Shown: piece after piece, positions 1 through 9,647 of the stretch
How positions within the stretch are numbered: position 1 is the first letter of the stretch
Layout of the letters: the number at the start of each line of letters is the position of its first letter
Assembly: GCF_029255125.1 (NCBI RefSeq)
Contig: NZ_JAPUVR010000076.1
Location: 62,001 to 126,000, forward strand
DNA from: Accumulibacter sp.
GTDB lineage: Bacteria > Pseudomonadota > Gammaproteobacteria > Burkholderiales > Rhodocyclaceae
Length of the DNA: 64,000 bases
Reading direction: 5' to 3'
The notes under the pieces: model-generated
Database searches by the model: none
Seen by the model: the letters and a program-made list of their open reading frames with translations, nothing else
Told to the model about the DNA's origin: nothing
Program-made: the position numbers and the translations under genes

Positions 1-823
1 CCGCGTGGCGCCCAGTGGACATGCCGTCACCGGCCGCCTCGACGCCGATCAGGCGAACGCCGGCCACCGGGATGTACGGGTGGAAGATGCCCATCGCGTT
101 CGATCCGCCGCCGACGCAGGCAATCACTGCGCTCGGCTGGCGGCCGCATTGCTCCTGCATCTGGGCGATCGATTCGCGCCCGATCACCGATTGAAAGTCG
201 CGCACCATCATCGGATAGGGGTGCGGGCCGGCAACCGTGCCAATGATGTAGAACGTATCGGAAACGTTCGTCACCCAGTCGCGCATCGCCTCATTCAAGG
301 CATCCTTGAGCGTCTGTGAACCGCTGTTCACCGGAACCACATCGGCGCCCAGCAACTTCATGCGGTATACGTTGGCGGCTTGCCGCCGCATGTCCTCCGA
401 CCCCATGTAAACGACGCACTGCATGCCGTAGCGCGCGGCGACTGTCGCCGTCGCAACACCGTGCTGGCCGGCACCGGTCTCGGCAATGACGCGCCGCTTG
501 CGCATGCGGCGGGCCAGCAGCGCCTGCCCGATGCAGTTGTTTATCTTGTGTGCGCCGGTGTGGTTCAGGTCTTCGCGCTTCAGGAAAATCTGCCCGCCAG
601 CGAGCGCGTCCGACCAACGCCGAGCGTGATACAGCGGGCTGGGCCGGCCGACGTAGTGCCTCAGGTCGCTTTCAAACTCGGCCATGAACTGCGCATCGTG
701 CATGGCGGCCGCATAGGCCTCGCGCAGATCTTCGAGCGCCGGAATCAGGGTTTCGGCCACGAAGACACCTCCGTAGTGGCCGAAATGGCCTTTTGCATCA
801 GGTAGATCGTACTCGGAAACCAC
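1..823 (-). CDS. trpB: Tryptophan synthase beta subunit, C-terminus cut by window edge
   Basis: TrpB condenses indole with serine to make tryptophan, using pyridoxal phosphate. Translation of the minus strand from a GTG at 823 gives [20 protein letters not shown], the usual TrpB N-terminus. It continues through [14 protein letters not shown], whose lysine forms the PLP Schiff base, and [12 protein letters not shown]. The phosphate-binding glycine-rich loop GGGSNAMG follows further on. About 274 codons are present of roughly 400; the C-terminal third lies outside the window. GTG is chosen because no ATG is in frame nearby and AAGGAG lies 10 bases upstream. It follows trpF in the same direction with a 125-bp gap that holds nothing else, and trpA would be expected just beyond the edge. 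Family identification is secure; the exact start is less so. Confidence 0.93.
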   Translation of the reverse strand, partial: MVSEYDLPDAKGHFGHYGGVFVAETLIPALEDLREAYAAAMHDAQFMAEFESDLRHYVGRPSPLYHARRWSDALAGGQIFLKREDLNHTGAHKINNCIGQALLARRMRKRRVIAETGAGQHGVATATVAARYGMQCVVYMGSEDMRRQAANVYRMKLLGADVVPVNSGSQTLKDALNEAMRDWVTNVSDTFYIIGTVAGPHPYPMMVRDFQSVIGRESIAQMQEQCGRQPSAVIACVGGGSNAMGIFHPYIPVAGVRLIGVEAAGDGMSTGRHA

Positions 824-948
824 TATCCACAAACTCCTTGCCGGGGGCCACGAGCTAACGCCCGTGCGGCCCGCCGTCGACTGAACACTGAGCGGCGATG
901 GACTGCCCGAGCGCCGGCCCGGCCGTTCCGACGGGTAGCGCAGGCCGC

Positions 949-1578
949 CTACTCGCCGCGTTGGTCGGCTGCCCGCACGGCCTTGACGAAAGCGCGGATC
1001 TTCTTCGCATCCTTGATTCCCTTGTCGGCCTCGACGCCAGAGGAAACGTCGACGGCCGCCGGCTTGAGGCGGCGCACGGCGTCGCCGACATTGCCGGCAT
1101 CCAGTCCCCCGGAGAGAATCAGCGGCTTGCCCAGCGTCGGCGGCACCAGAGACCAGTCGAAGACCTTGCCGCCGCCGCCGTAACCCTCCATGAAGGCATC
1201 GAGAAGAAGCGCCTGCGCCGAGGGAAAGCCCGCCGCGTATTGTAGCAAATCCATGCCCGCCCGCACGCGCGCCGCCTTGACGTAGGGGCGATCGAACTGT
1301 CGGCAATACGCTTCATCCTCGTCGCCGTGCATTTGCAGCAAATGGATAGGGACTGCGGCGAGCGTCGCGCGCACCTGAGGCGGGTCGGCATTGACGAATA
1401 GTCCAACGATCGTCACCAGCGGCGGCACGCGACTGGCCAGGGACGCCGCCGTCGCCAGATCGACGTAACGCGGGCTAGGCGGGTAAAAGACCAGGCCCAA
1501 TGCATCGACGCCCGCGTCGACGGCCTCCTGCAGATCACTGGCACGCGTCAGACCACAGATCTTGATTCGCGTCTTCAT
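949..1578 (-). CDS. trpF: Phosphoribosylanthranilate isomerase
   Basis: TrpF converts N-(5-phosphoribosyl)anthranilate to the ribulose form (CdRP), the third step from chorismate to tryptophan. The 209-residue protein is normal length for a stand-alone TrpF. It begins [11 protein letters not shown], carrying the catalytic cysteine in KICG, and continues with [15 protein letters not shown]. The catalytic aspartate of the TIM barrel is in LLLDAF, and the phosphate-binding [11 protein letters not shown] is near the C-terminus. Its ATG overlaps the truA stop in an ATGA arrangement, so the two genes are probably translationally coupled. trpB follows downstream. The truA-trpF-trpB order is common in beta- and gammaproteobacteria. 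Confidence 0.96.
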   Translation of the reverse strand: MKTRIKICGLTRASDLQEAVDAGVDALGLVFYPPSPRYVDLATAASLASRVPPLVTIVGLFVNADPPQVRATLAAVPIHLLQMHGDEDEAYCRQFDRPYVKAARVRAGMDLLQYAAGFPSAQALLLDAFMEGYGGGGKVFDWSLVPPTLGKPLILSGGLDAGNVGDAVRRLKPAAVDVSSGVEADKGIKDAKKIRAFVKAVRAADQRGE

Positions 1579-2396
1579 CTTTCAAACGGATCGGTGATGG
1601 CGCGCGCGTTCACCGCAAGAGGCAGCAGCGGAATATCGTCGGCCACCGGCAGGCCCCAACGCGCCGGATAGTGGACGGCCACGAGATAAAGCCCATCGGC
1701 CGTAAAGGTTGGCGCAGCCAAGCGGCGGTCGCGGCTGGCCAGCAGGCTGCTGATCCAGTCGGGTGCTTGCTTGCCCTGGCCGACATGCACCAGACTGCCG
1801 ACCAGATTGCGCACCATATGGTGGAGAAAAGCCGAGGCAATGAAATCGAAGACGAGCAGATCGCCGTTTCTCTCGACGCGCGCCTGGTACATGAACTTCA
1901 CCGGCGACACGGCCTGGCACTCGGCGGCGCGAAAAGCTGAGAAGTCGTGTTCGCCAAGGAGCAAACCGGCGGCCGCCTGCATCGCGTGCACGTCCAGAGG
2001 GTGGTGATACCAGCCTAGCCGGCCGTGCCAGACGCCAGGCCGATGCGCACGATTGAGCAGGAGATAGCGGTAGTGTCGGGCAAGCGCCGAAGCGCGCGCA
2101 TGAAAATCCGCTTCAACGGCATGCGCCCAGCGAACGGCAACGCTCGTCGGTAGAAAGGTATTGCTCCCGCGCACCCAGGCGTACAGCGAGCGGTCTAGCG
2201 TGGTATCGAAATGAACGACCTGGCCCAGCGCGTGCACTCCGGCGTCGGTCCGACCGGCGCAAAAAACCTTTAGCTCGGCCCCGGAAAACTGTCTGAGCGC
2301 TCCCTGCAGGGCATCTTGTACACTATTCCCGGTCGGCTGCTGCTGCCATCCGCAGAAACGGCTACCATCGTACTCGAGCGCGAGAGCGATCCGCAC
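1575..2396 (-). CDS. truA: tRNA pseudouridine(38-40) synthase
   Basis: TruA isomerises uridines 38-40 in the anticodon arm of many tRNAs. The protein has 273 residues, typical of the family. It opens with RIALALEYDGSRFCGWQQQ and carries the catalytic aspartate in AGRTDAGVHALGQVVHFDT. The later stretch AFLHHMVRNLVGSLVHVGQG is also characteristic. The start is a GTG 3 bases after the stop of the upstream membrane-protein gene; no strong ribosome binding site precedes it, so reinitiation after the upstream gene is likely. The stop overlaps the trpF start by 4 bases. Nothing suggests loss of function. Confidence 0.96.
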   Translation of the reverse strand: MRIALALEYDGSRFCGWQQQPTGNSVQDALQGALRQFSGAELKVFCAGRTDAGVHALGQVVHFDTTLDRSLYAWVRGSNTFLPTSVAVRWAHAVEADFHARASALARHYRYLLLNRAHRPGVWHGRLGWYHHPLDVHAMQAAAGLLLGEHDFSAFRAAECQAVSPVKFMYQARVERNGDLLVFDFIASAFLHHMVRNLVGSLVHVGQGKQAPDWISSLLASRDRRLAAPTFTADGLYLVAVHYPARWGLPVADDIPLLPLAVNARAITDPFER

Positions 2397-2399
2397 GCG

Positions 2400-3149
2400 C
2401 TAAATCCGCTGCAGGCAAAGAGCCGCCAGCAAACCACATGCCAGCAGGATGGCCAGATAGTCAAGGCAGGACAGCGGCGAGTCTGCCAGTTCGATCACCT
2501 CGCCCCCGGCATGTCCCCCGACACGTTCTTGCTGCGCAAGCAGGCTCCGCCAATCACGCAAATTTGCGGGCAGCTGATCAACCTGGCGCAGCACGAGGAG
2601 CAGGCGCACGAGGAAACGATCGCTATCGACACGGCAGCGGCGAAACGGCTGCAGCAAGCGGTGCAGACCCCTTAGCAAGTCGGGCAAAGGCATCCAGCGA
2701 CGCAGAACGGCAACTGCCATCAGCACCAGCAGCAGACGAGCGACATGCGTCATTGCCGTCGCCAGCCCTTCTCGGGTAGGCGCCAGTGCGCCTTGCCAGG
2801 CGGGCTCGCCAGCTTCTCCCCAGGCGAAAACGACAAACAGGGAAACGATCAGCCAGCGCGTGCTCCACGCCAAGCGTTTCCAATCTTGCCGAACGCTCTC
2901 GCCGAAAACGGCCAATAACAGAAGGGTCAGCAGAATATGCCAGCCGGCAAGCGACTGCCCGGCAAGAACGAACGAGAACCAGATGAACAGCAACGTCGTT
3001 GGATGCAGGACCGGCCACTTGCCGTTCGCTCGTCGGCGGCTGCTCGTCTGCCCCTTGCCAGACTCCGATGCTACTGCGTCCCGCACGCCAACATCAGCCA
3101 GAGCCGATCGCGTCAGGCGAGCTGACGCGACCGGCGTTATCCAGGGCAC
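2400..3149 (-). CDS. CbiQ/EcfT-like integral membrane protein of unknown role
   Basis: This 249-residue protein lies between fimV and truA. After a Lys/Arg-rich start it shows about five hydrophobic segments, beginning near residue 48 (LHPTTLLFIWFSFVLAG) and ending at the C-terminus (LAILLACGLLAALCLQ). The middle part, with GLATAMTHVARLLLVL and a following LLRGLHRLLQPF, has the layout of transmembrane T components of energy-coupling-factor transporters (CbiQ/EcfT). I do not see the Ala-Arg-Gly coupling motifs, and no ECF ATPase or S component is nearby, so transport is only a possibility. The GTG at 3149 comes 8 bases after fimV ends. The first 46 residues look atypical, and the true start may lie further in, at GTG 3086 or close to the first membrane segment. 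Confidence 0.65.
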   Translation of the reverse strand: MPWITPVASARLTRSALADVGVRDAVASESGKGQTSSRRRANGKWPVLHPTTLLFIWFSFVLAGQSLAGWHILLTLLLLAVFGESVRQDWKRLAWSTRWLIVSLFVVFAWGEAGEPAWQGALAPTREGLATAMTHVARLLLVLMAVAVLRRWMPLPDLLRGLHRLLQPFRRCRVDSDRFLVRLLLVLRQVDQLPANLRDWRSLLAQQERVGGHAGGEVIELADSPLSCLDYLAILLACGLLAALCLQRI

Positions 3150-3157
3150 CGCAAACC

Positions 3158-6100
3158 CTACTCGCGCAATCCGGCAAGGAGCGCTTGGGCTGCCGTCCGC
3201 TGCGTCGCATCGCCATCTCTGAGGACCTCCTGCAACAGCTCGCGAGCGCCTTCGAGGTCGCCCATCTCCTCGTATGCCTTGGCGAGTTCAATCTTGGTGG
3301 ACACCTCTTCGTTGGAGCTTATTTCGAGGTCGGAAACCATGTCCATCGCGGACGAGAAATCCGAGTTCACCAGGGTATCTTCCTGTGTTCCAGAAAACCC
3401 TGGGTTGACCAGTGTGTCTTCCTGCTCCATGTCGAACGCTGTCGTCGGAGCGCCGCTCTCGGGTCGGCTACTCGGTCCAAAAACGTCAACCTCTGTCAGT
3501 TCCAGACTAATTGATGACATGTCGACCGCCGACGGCGCCTGCATGGCGTGCCCAAGAACGGTCGAATCGGTCAGCTTCACGTCGAAATCGAGCGCCCCGT
3601 CATCCGCCGACCCGATGTCGACGACCTCTTCAATCTCGCGTGCCGGTGCCAGTGGCGGCGGCGGCGATGTCTTCCCGATCGCCGTCTCGGCTCCGCGGCT
3701 CGCGAGCGGTACGGCAAGCTCGGGCGACTCGCTCGCCAGATCAAACTGAAAGCCGAGGTCTGTGTCGTCTGAGGCGCTTCCGGCCGGAGGCCGCGGGGCC
3801 ACCAGCATGGTGATCTCGGGCGGATAAATCTCGTCGGTCACCGGGACAGCCCGGCTGTCGTCATCAAAATCGTCGTTGGCAAGCAGAGCGGCGTTCGGCA
3901 ACGAGGCGGTCAGATCGAAATCGAGCGCCTCGCGCTGTTCGGTGGGTCGATAGGCGATCGTCTTTTCGGCGACGGGCGTGTCGCCGCCAGCCGGCCTCGA
4001 CGGGCTTGCTCCAGTCGTATCACTAGTACCAAAGTCGAAGTCGAGATCTGCCAGGTCAGCGGTTTGCAGACGGGTTTCCACCTCGGCCGGCCGGGGTGGC
4101 ATCACGTGCGTAGGTGCGTCCGTGCCGACCGCGGCCTGCGCCATCTGGGCAAGTTGTCCCGGCTTGGCGACCGTGCTCTTCAAGGCGTCGGGACGGACGA
4201 TCAGCGTCGTCTCCGAATCCCGCACTGGCGCCACGGCATCGGCCACCGCACCAGCGAACAGGGGGTTGTCCGGATCGACCTGCAGGCCCATCGCGGCGGC
4301 CTTTTCCCAGTCCGGCCCGACTCCACCCGTCGCTTTGTATAGCTCGCTGACCAACAGATCGAAAGGCTTGCTGTCCTTCCGCGCGAGATAGATCTCGAGC
4401 AGCTTCAGGTGGATGGCGTGGCGTCCGGGGTCCTTCTGTTTCGCCTCGAGCAGGATTTCTTCCGCCTGTGCGTCGCGACCGTAAGCCATGTAGACATCGG
4501 CTTCGGCTACCGGGTCGACTTCATCGGTGTCAATGCTCCCCGGGCCTGCCTGGCTGAAGTCGGTTTGCGCCATCGAATGCGAGGTATCGACGCTCTGCCC
4601 ACCGGTGCTATGGAAGACCGAGTTGACCATCAGGCTGTCTCCCGCCGGGGTCAACGTGCTGCTCGCTTCGAATGGTCGACTGTTCTCCGCATCGCGCCGC
4701 CGCTTGAGCACCCAATAGGCGGCCAGCAGGGCAAGCACGCCGCCACTACCGGCGAGAAATGGCGTGCTGGTGACCAGTTCTTCCAGAAAGCCGGGTTCTT
4801 CCGGCGGTGGAACTACGGCTTTCGGTTTGGGCGTTTCGGCTGGCTTGGGCGCTTCGACCGGCTTTGGTGCTTCGACCGGTCTGGCTTGCTCGACCGGCCG
4901 GACGGCCTCGGGTTTCGCTTCGCTGACCGGCGGCGCGCTGCCCGCTTCAGTTCTTGGCGGAGTCTCCGGCTTCACCTCGGCCGGCTTGTCCGGCGGTCTC
5001 GCGGTTGCTTCAGATGGCGAGGGCGACGGTGCGGGCTCGCTGCGGCTACTCGGCGCTGCCGGCGGGGCCGCTGGGGTGGCGACTGGCGGCGCAACGGCCG
5101 TGCTTGCGGGTGCGGCAGCGCTGGCCGGCTTGCCGGCCTCGGCGGCGGGTGCCGTCTTGCCGGTAGACTGCCTTTCCAGTTCGGCCAGCGTCTTGCTCTT
5201 CAGTTCAAGCAAGCGCTGCAATTCGGCCACGCTGCGCTCGAGGCTCGCCAAGCGTTCGTTGGCCTCGCGCAACGCCTTCTCTTTGGCGATCAGATCCTCG
5301 TCGGGGCGCTTGCCGGCCGCTGCCGGCAGTCTGCTGGCCGCCTCGGTCCGCGACACGCGCAATTGATCCTTGGGCTCCTGGCCGCTGGTTGCCCTATCCT
5401 CCACCCGGGTCGTGACTTTCCCGCTCGCCTGCGGCCGCGCGCCCTCGGCTGCGATTGGCGCTTCGCTGGCGGCCGTCGCCAGTCTGCGCCGGTAGCCGGC
5501 CCAATCGGCCGATTGCGCGATGACCGTCCGCCTGGCCTCTTCACGCGGAATTGCTTGCAGCGCAGCCTTGTCGGGAACCGCGAGGACTCTCCCCGCTTGC
5601 AGGCGGTTCATGTTGCCGCGGTCAAAGGCGTCGGGGTTGGCGCGATACAGGCCCGCCAGCATCTGGTCGAGCGACACTCCGTCCGGGCGCAATTCGTTGG
5701 CAATCTGGCCGAGCGTTTCACCGCGGCGCACCTCGCGCGCCGTCGCACCGTCCGAGGCCGGAACCGGCGGCTCGCTCGGCCGTGGTCGCGGACTCGCCAT
5801 ACGCACAGGTGGTCGCTCTGCGCGCAGCGGTGCGTCGGCGAACGGTGGCGGCAAAGCCACCGGTTTGCTGACCGCCGTAGCGGCATTTCTCGCCGCGTAC
5901 TCCGGCGGATCAAGCAGGAAGGTGTACTCGCGGATCAGGCGGCCACTCGACCAGTTCAATTCAAGCAGCAGATCCATGAACGGTTCGTTGATCGGCCGCT
6001 CCGAACTCAGCCGGATGGCTGGTTGCCCATTGGCGCGCCTGATCAACGAAAAGGTGATGCCATGCAGAGCCGGAGCGTAGTCAACGCCTGCCTGCTTGAA

Positions 6101-6331
6101 AGCGTCCGCCGCAGCAAGCTGCGCTTTCATTCCGGCAAGTTCCTCGCGCGTGGCGAAGACCTCAACTTCGGCTCGCAGAGGCTGACCCAGGGCGGACAGG
6201 ACTGTCACCTTGCCCAGGCCGGCAGCGCCGCTCAGTTGCGGAAAAGCGGCGAGAGCCAGAGACGAAGCGACTACCCAGGCCGAAGTCCTTAGTCTGAAAG
6301 CCCTTGGTGTGTAATGTTTGTTCTTGGCCAC
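3158..6331 (-). CDS. fimV: FimV-type pilus assembly / polar peptidoglycan-binding protein
   Basis: FimV proteins organise the cell pole and help assemble type IV pili and their secretin. This one has 1057 residues. A Lys/Arg-rich start and hydrophobic stretch (WVVASSLALAAFPQLSGAAG) form a signal peptide to about residue 37. The conserved FimV N-terminal domain follows (GKVTVLSALGQPLRAEVEVF). A LysM domain lies at about 199-254 (VRRGETLGQIANELRPDG), then a coiled coil with repeated Leu/Glu heptads, and a long Pro/Ala/Lys linker. A single membrane segment (GGVLALLAAYWVLKRRR) precedes an acidic cytoplasmic half with TPR-like segments. The C-terminal FimV motif is KIELAKAYEEMGDLEGAREL. The start is GTG at 6331. 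Type IV pilus genes pilMNOPQ occur at 31567-36486, consistent with this role. The linker is low in complexity, so length will vary between relatives. Confidence 0.92.
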   Translation of the reverse strand: MAKNKHYTPRAFRLRTSAWVVASSLALAAFPQLSGAAGLGKVTVLSALGQPLRAEVEVFATREELAGMKAQLAAADAFKQAGVDYAPALHGITFSLIRRANGQPAIRLSSERPINEPFMDLLLELNWSSGRLIREYTFLLDPPEYAARNAATAVSKPVALPPPFADAPLRAERPPVRMASPRPRPSEPPVPASDGATAREVRRGETLGQIANELRPDGVSLDQMLAGLYRANPDAFDRGNMNRLQAGRVLAVPDKAALQAIPREEARRTVIAQSADWAGYRRRLATAASEAPIAAEGARPQASGKVTTRVEDRATSGQEPKDQLRVSRTEAASRLPAAAGKRPDEDLIAKEKALREANERLASLERSVAELQRLLELKSKTLAELERQSTGKTAPAAEAGKPASAAAPASTAVAPPVATPAAPPAAPSSRSEPAPSPSPSEATARPPDKPAEVKPETPPRTEAGSAPPVSEAKPEAVRPVEQARPVEAPKPVEAPKPAETPKPKAVVPPPEEPGFLEELVTSTPFLAGSGGVLALLAAYWVLKRRRDAENSRPFEASSTLTPAGDSLMVNSVFHSTGGQSVDTSHSMAQTDFSQAGPGSIDTDEVDPVAEADVYMAYGRDAQAEEILLEAKQKDPGRHAIHLKLLEIYLARKDSKPFDLLVSELYKATGGVGPDWEKAAAMGLQVDPDNPLFAGAVADAVAPVRDSETTLIVRPDALKSTVAKPGQLAQMAQAAVGTDAPTHVMPPRPAEVETRLQTADLADLDFDFGTSDTTGASPSRPAGGDTPVAEKTIAYRPTEQREALDFDLTASLPNAALLANDDFDDDSRAVPVTDEIYPPEITMLVAPRPPAGSASDDTDLGFQFDLASESPELAVPLASRGAETAIGKTSPPPPLAPAREIEEVVDIGSADDGALDFDVKLTDSTVLGHAMQAPSAVDMSSISLELTEVDVFGPSSRPESGAPTTAFDMEQEDTLVNPGFSGTQEDTLVNSDFSSAMDMVSDLEISSNEEVSTKIELAKAYEEMGDLEGARELLQEVLRDGDATQRTAAQALLAGLRE

Positions 6332-6470
6332 GCCGCCACCCTGAGCGTCGAAATCGGGATTCTTAAAATAACATCATGAAGTTAGCCGTGCAAGCCATAC
6401 TTTCTGCCGACCTGCCACCGGTGAATTTCTGAGCATCCTTGCTCGAAAAATACTTATTACATTTTTTCAA

Positions 6471-7601
6471 CTAGTTATCAATCAGTATCCGAAGCATGCG
6501 ACGGAGCGGTTCGGCCGCCCCCCACAAGAGCTGGTCACCGACTGTGAACGCCGCCAAATACTCTGGTCCCATGGCCAACTTGTGCAGCCGGCCCACCGGT
6601 ATGCTGAGTGTTCCGGTAACGGCTGCTGGCGTCAGTTCGCGCTCACTAAGCTCGCGTTCGTTGGCGACAACTTTCACCCAGGCATTGCCTTGCGCAACGA
6701 TCTCCTCAACCTCGTCCAACGGAACGTCGCGGCGTAACTTGATGGTCAATCCTTGCGCATGGCAACGCATCGCCCCAATGCGGACACACAGGCCGTCCAC
6801 GGGTATGCTGCCAGCGGTGCGAAAAGCAGGGCGCCCGAGGATCTTGTTGCACTCGGCACCGCCTTTCCATTCCTCTTTCGACTGGCCACCGTCGACCGGC
6901 ACGTCGACCCATGGAATAAGGCTGCCGGCGAGCGGCACGTGACGGAAATTCTTCGTCGGAAAAGCCGGCGAGCGCATCGTTTCGGCCACCTTGCGGTCGA
7001 TCTCGAGAATTGCCGAAGCGGGTTGCGCCAGCTCGGCTTCGACCGCGGCGTGCAAGGCGCCCATCTGGAGCAGCAACTCGCGCATGTTTTGCGCCCCGGC
7101 ACCGGACGCCGCCTGGTAAGTCATCGCACTGACCCATTCGACGAGGTCGTGGCGAAACAGGCCGCTCAGGCCCATCAGCATCAAGGAGACCGTGCAGTTT
7201 CCGCCGATCCAGTTGCGCCCGCCGTTGGCCAACGCGGCGTCGATCACGTGGCGATTGACCGGGTCAAGGATGATCACCGCGTCGTCCTGCATGCGCAGTG
7301 TGGACGCCGCATCGATCCAGTGGCCCTGCCATCCGGCGGCGCGCAAACGGGGAAAGATCTCGCGAGTGTAGTCGCCGCCCTGACAGGTCACGATGATGTC
7401 CATCGGCGCGAGGTCGGCCAGCGACAGCGCATCATGCAGCTTGCCCGCGTCCTTGCCGGCGATCACCGGGGCAGCTTCGCCCACCGCCGAGGTCGAGAAA
7501 TACCGCGGCTCGATATGTTGAAAATCACCCTCTTCAAGCATGCGCTGCACGAGCACCGATCCCACCATGCCACGCCAGCCCACCAGACCCACTCTATTCA
7601 C
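6471..7601 (-). CDS. asd: Aspartate-semialdehyde dehydrogenase
   Basis: Asd reduces aspartyl phosphate to aspartate semialdehyde with NADPH, the branch point to lysine, diaminopimelate, threonine and methionine. From GTG 7601 the protein has 376 residues. It begins with the nucleotide-binding stretch [20 protein letters not shown]. The catalytic cysteine is in [10 protein letters not shown], and [14 protein letters not shown] holds substrate-binding residues. This matches the gammaproteobacterial-type Asd of about 370 residues. The GTG was preferred over in-frame starts up to 7640 because GAGGAG sits 7 bases before it and the longer forms overlap leuB. It lies 35 bp after leuB and upstream of fimV, a common arrangement in Rhodocyclales. 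Confidence 0.95.
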   Translation of the reverse strand: MNRVGLVGWRGMVGSVLVQRMLEEGDFQHIEPRYFSTSAVGEAAPVIAGKDAGKLHDALSLADLAPMDIIVTCQGGDYTREIFPRLRAAGWQGHWIDAASTLRMQDDAVIILDPVNRHVIDAALANGGRNWIGGNCTVSLMLMGLSGLFRHDLVEWVSAMTYQAASGAGAQNMRELLLQMGALHAAVEAELAQPASAILEIDRKVAETMRSPAFPTKNFRHVPLAGSLIPWVDVPVDGGQSKEEWKGGAECNKILGRPAFRTAGSIPVDGLCVRIGAMRCHAQGLTIKLRRDVPLDEVEEIVAQGNAWVKVVANERELSERELTPAAVTGTLSIPVGRLHKLAMGPEYLAAFTVGDQLLWGAAEPLRRMLRILIDN

Positions 7602-7636
7602 CGACTTGCTCCTCTGCCATTCCATTCTTGTCCGAT

Positions 7637-8701
7637 TCACAGGGCGGCGAGAACCGCATCGCCCATCTCCCGCGTGCCCACCTTGCGCATGCCTGGCTCA
7701 TGGATATCCGCCGTGCGGTAACCTTGCGCCAGAACGGTTTTCACGGCCTGCTCGACGCGCTGGGCCGACGACTCCAGCGCAAACGTATAACGCAGCATCA
7801 TCGCAGCCGAGAGAATCGTCGCCAGTGGATTCGCCACGCCCTGGCCAGCAATATCGGGCGCCGAGCCGTGGCAGGGTTCGTAGAGCCCCTTCCGATTGGC
7901 GTCGAGCGACGCGGAAGGCAGCATGCCGATCGAGCCGGTGAGCATCGAAGCCTCGTCCGACAGGATGTCACCGAACATGTTGCCAGTGACGATAACATCG
8001 AATTGCTTCGGGTTTCTGACCAGTTGCATCGCGGCGTTGTCGACCAGCATGTGACTCAGCTCGACATCGGGGTATTCATTCGCCGTTTCTTCGGCAACGT
8101 CGCGCCACAACTGGGTGGTTTCGAGCACGTTCATCTTATCGACCGAACACAACTTTCTCCGACGTTGGCGCGCCGCCTCGAAGGCGACGCGGACGATGCG
8201 GCGAATTTCGCTCTCGCTGTAGTGCATCGTGTTGAAGCCGACCCTCTCTTGCCGGCCAGCCAGTTCGCGCACCTCGATGCCACGCGGTTGGCCGAAATAG
8301 ATGTCGCCGGTCAGCTCACGCACGATCAGGATATCCAGTCCGGCGACGACTTCGCTTTTCAGCGTCGAGGCATTCGCCAACTCGGGATAGAGAATTGCCG
8401 GGCGCAGGTTGGCGAACAGGCCGAGATGCTTGCGGATCCCCAACAACCCTCTTTCCGGGCGCAGCTCGCGCGCCAATCGGTCCCATTGCGGACCGCCAAC
8501 CGCGCCGAGCAGGACCGCATCGGCGTCTTGCGCAAGCTGTTGCGTGGCCAGCGGGTAAGGATCGCCGGTCGCATCGACCGCGCAACCGCCGAGCAGGCCC
8601 TCTTCCATTTCGAAACCCAGGTCAAGCGTGCGCAGCACTCGCACCGCTTCGGCCATGATTTCCGGCCCAATGCCGTCGCCAGGAAGAATACAGATTTTCA
8701 T
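7637..8701 (-). CDS. leuB: 3-isopropylmalate dehydrogenase
   Basis: LeuB oxidises and decarboxylates 3-isopropylmalate with NAD+ in leucine synthesis. From ATG 8701 the protein has 354 residues, the usual length. It starts [14 protein letters not shown], and carries [11 protein letters not shown], the substrate-binding arginines in [14 protein letters not shown], and the metal-binding aspartates in VDNAAMQL and [31 protein letters not shown] forms the nucleotide-binding loop. A second ATG two codons upstream sits too close to the AGGA ribosome binding site; the chosen one is 7 bases away. leuC and leuD are not adjacent on the upstream side, where an unrelated peptidase gene is found. Confidence 0.96.
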   Translation of the reverse strand: MKICILPGDGIGPEIMAEAVRVLRTLDLGFEMEEGLLGGCAVDATGDPYPLATQQLAQDADAVLLGAVGGPQWDRLARELRPERGLLGIRKHLGLFANLRPAILYPELANASTLKSEVVAGLDILIVRELTGDIYFGQPRGIEVRELAGRQERVGFNTMHYSESEIRRIVRVAFEAARQRRRKLCSVDKMNVLETTQLWRDVAEETANEYPDVELSHMLVDNAAMQLVRNPKQFDVIVTGNMFGDILSDEASMLTGSIGMLPSASLDANRKGLYEPCHGSAPDIAGQGVANPLATILSAAMMLRYTFALESSAQRVEQAVKTVLAQGYRTADIHEPGMRKVGTREMGDAVLAAL

Positions 8702-8785
8702 TCGCATTTCCTCAAATCACGCGATTATGTCACAGCACTGGCGTCTCGTCAGATGCCGCCGGCGCCTCGCCAGCCTCGCTCGCGC

Positions 8786-9625
8786 CTAACGCGCACGCCG
8801 CGCACCGGCATACAGGGGATATACGCGCTCGGCATAAACCCGCAGGTCGGCGATGCGCGACTCGTGCGACGGATGCGTAGACAACCACTGCGGCGGCTGG
8901 CCGCGGACGGTGCGGCCCATCTTTTCCCATAGGGCAATCGCGGCAAATGGATCGTAGCCGGCGCGTGCGGCGAGTTCGACACCGATGCGATCCGCTTCCT
9001 GTTCCATCTCGCGCGAGTTCGGTCGCATATACGCCAGATCGCCCAAGGTCCCGATGACGCTTTGGCCGAGCCCGGAGTCGATGCCGAAGTAAGCCCCGAT
9101 CAAGGCTCCGCCAATGCTGGCCGCCGCACCTACGCCAGCCGCCCGGCTCGCCTTCTCACGCCCATGCTCGCGCAAGGCGTGCGCGATCTCGTGTCCCATC
9201 ACGCCGGCAAGTTCATCGTCGGTCAGCTGCAGTTGTTCGAGCAGGCCGGTGTAGACGGCCATTTTGCCGCCCGGCATGCACCACGCGTTCAACTCGGAAG
9301 AAGTGATCACATTGACCTCCCAGGGCCAGGCTGTCGCGTCGCCGCGGAAAGCCGCGGTCATCGGAATCAGCCGCTGGGCAACCTGGCGCACGCGCTCGAA
9401 CTGTTGGGGGTTGCGATTGAGGCGATTCTTGGCATGCGCCTCGCGCATGGCCTCCTGGTAGGCTTTGGCGGCCGAGCGATTGATCTCGCCCGATGAGACG
9501 AGCATGGTTTGTCCGCGTTGGACACCGACTGTTCCGGCGGACGTCGTTCGGGTCGTCGCACAGCCGGCAGTCAGGCCGACGAGCAGCGCGGCCAGGCAGC
9601 AGGCGCGCAAGAGACCAATCTTCAT
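8786..9625 (-). CDS. M48-family metallopeptidase lipoprotein (LoiP/YggG-like)
   Basis: The 279-residue protein begins MKIGLLRACCLAALLVGLTAGC, a lipoprotein signal with the lipid-modified cysteine at residue 22. The M48 zinc site HEIAH is at about 145-149, inside ELAGVMGHEIAHALREHG. The third ligand glutamate lies in REMEQEADRIGVELA, and the substrate-side WLSTHPSHESRI follows. This matches the LoiP (YggG) group of envelope metalloproteases that degrade misfolded outer-membrane proteins. The hydrophobic glycine-rich stretch GVGAAASIGGALIGAYFG between the zinc-binding parts is usual for the group. The ATG at 9625 is supported by AGGAAA seven bases upstream; the reading frame is open further up but that part overlaps the MFS gene and lacks a signal peptide. 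It probably acts at the inner face of the outer membrane. Confidence 0.9.
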   Translation of the reverse strand: MKIGLLRACCLAALLVGLTAGCATTRTTSAGTVGVQRGQTMLVSSGEINRSAAKAYQEAMREAHAKNRLNRNPQQFERVRQVAQRLIPMTAAFRGDATAWPWEVNVITSSELNAWCMPGGKMAVYTGLLEQLQLTDDELAGVMGHEIAHALREHGREKASRAAGVGAAASIGGALIGAYFGIDSGLGQSVIGTLGDLAYMRPNSREMEQEADRIGVELAARAGYDPFAAIALWEKMGRTVRGQPPQWLSTHPSHESRIADLRVYAERVYPLYAGARRAR

Positions 9626-9647
9626 GGCTTTTTCCTCCCAATCAGTG

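Noticed and set aside
4409-6292. A 627-codon plus-strand open frame opposite fimV
   Set aside because: Its translation is Arg/Gly-rich low-complexity sequence mirroring the FimV Pro/Ala linker; fimV is clearly the real gene.
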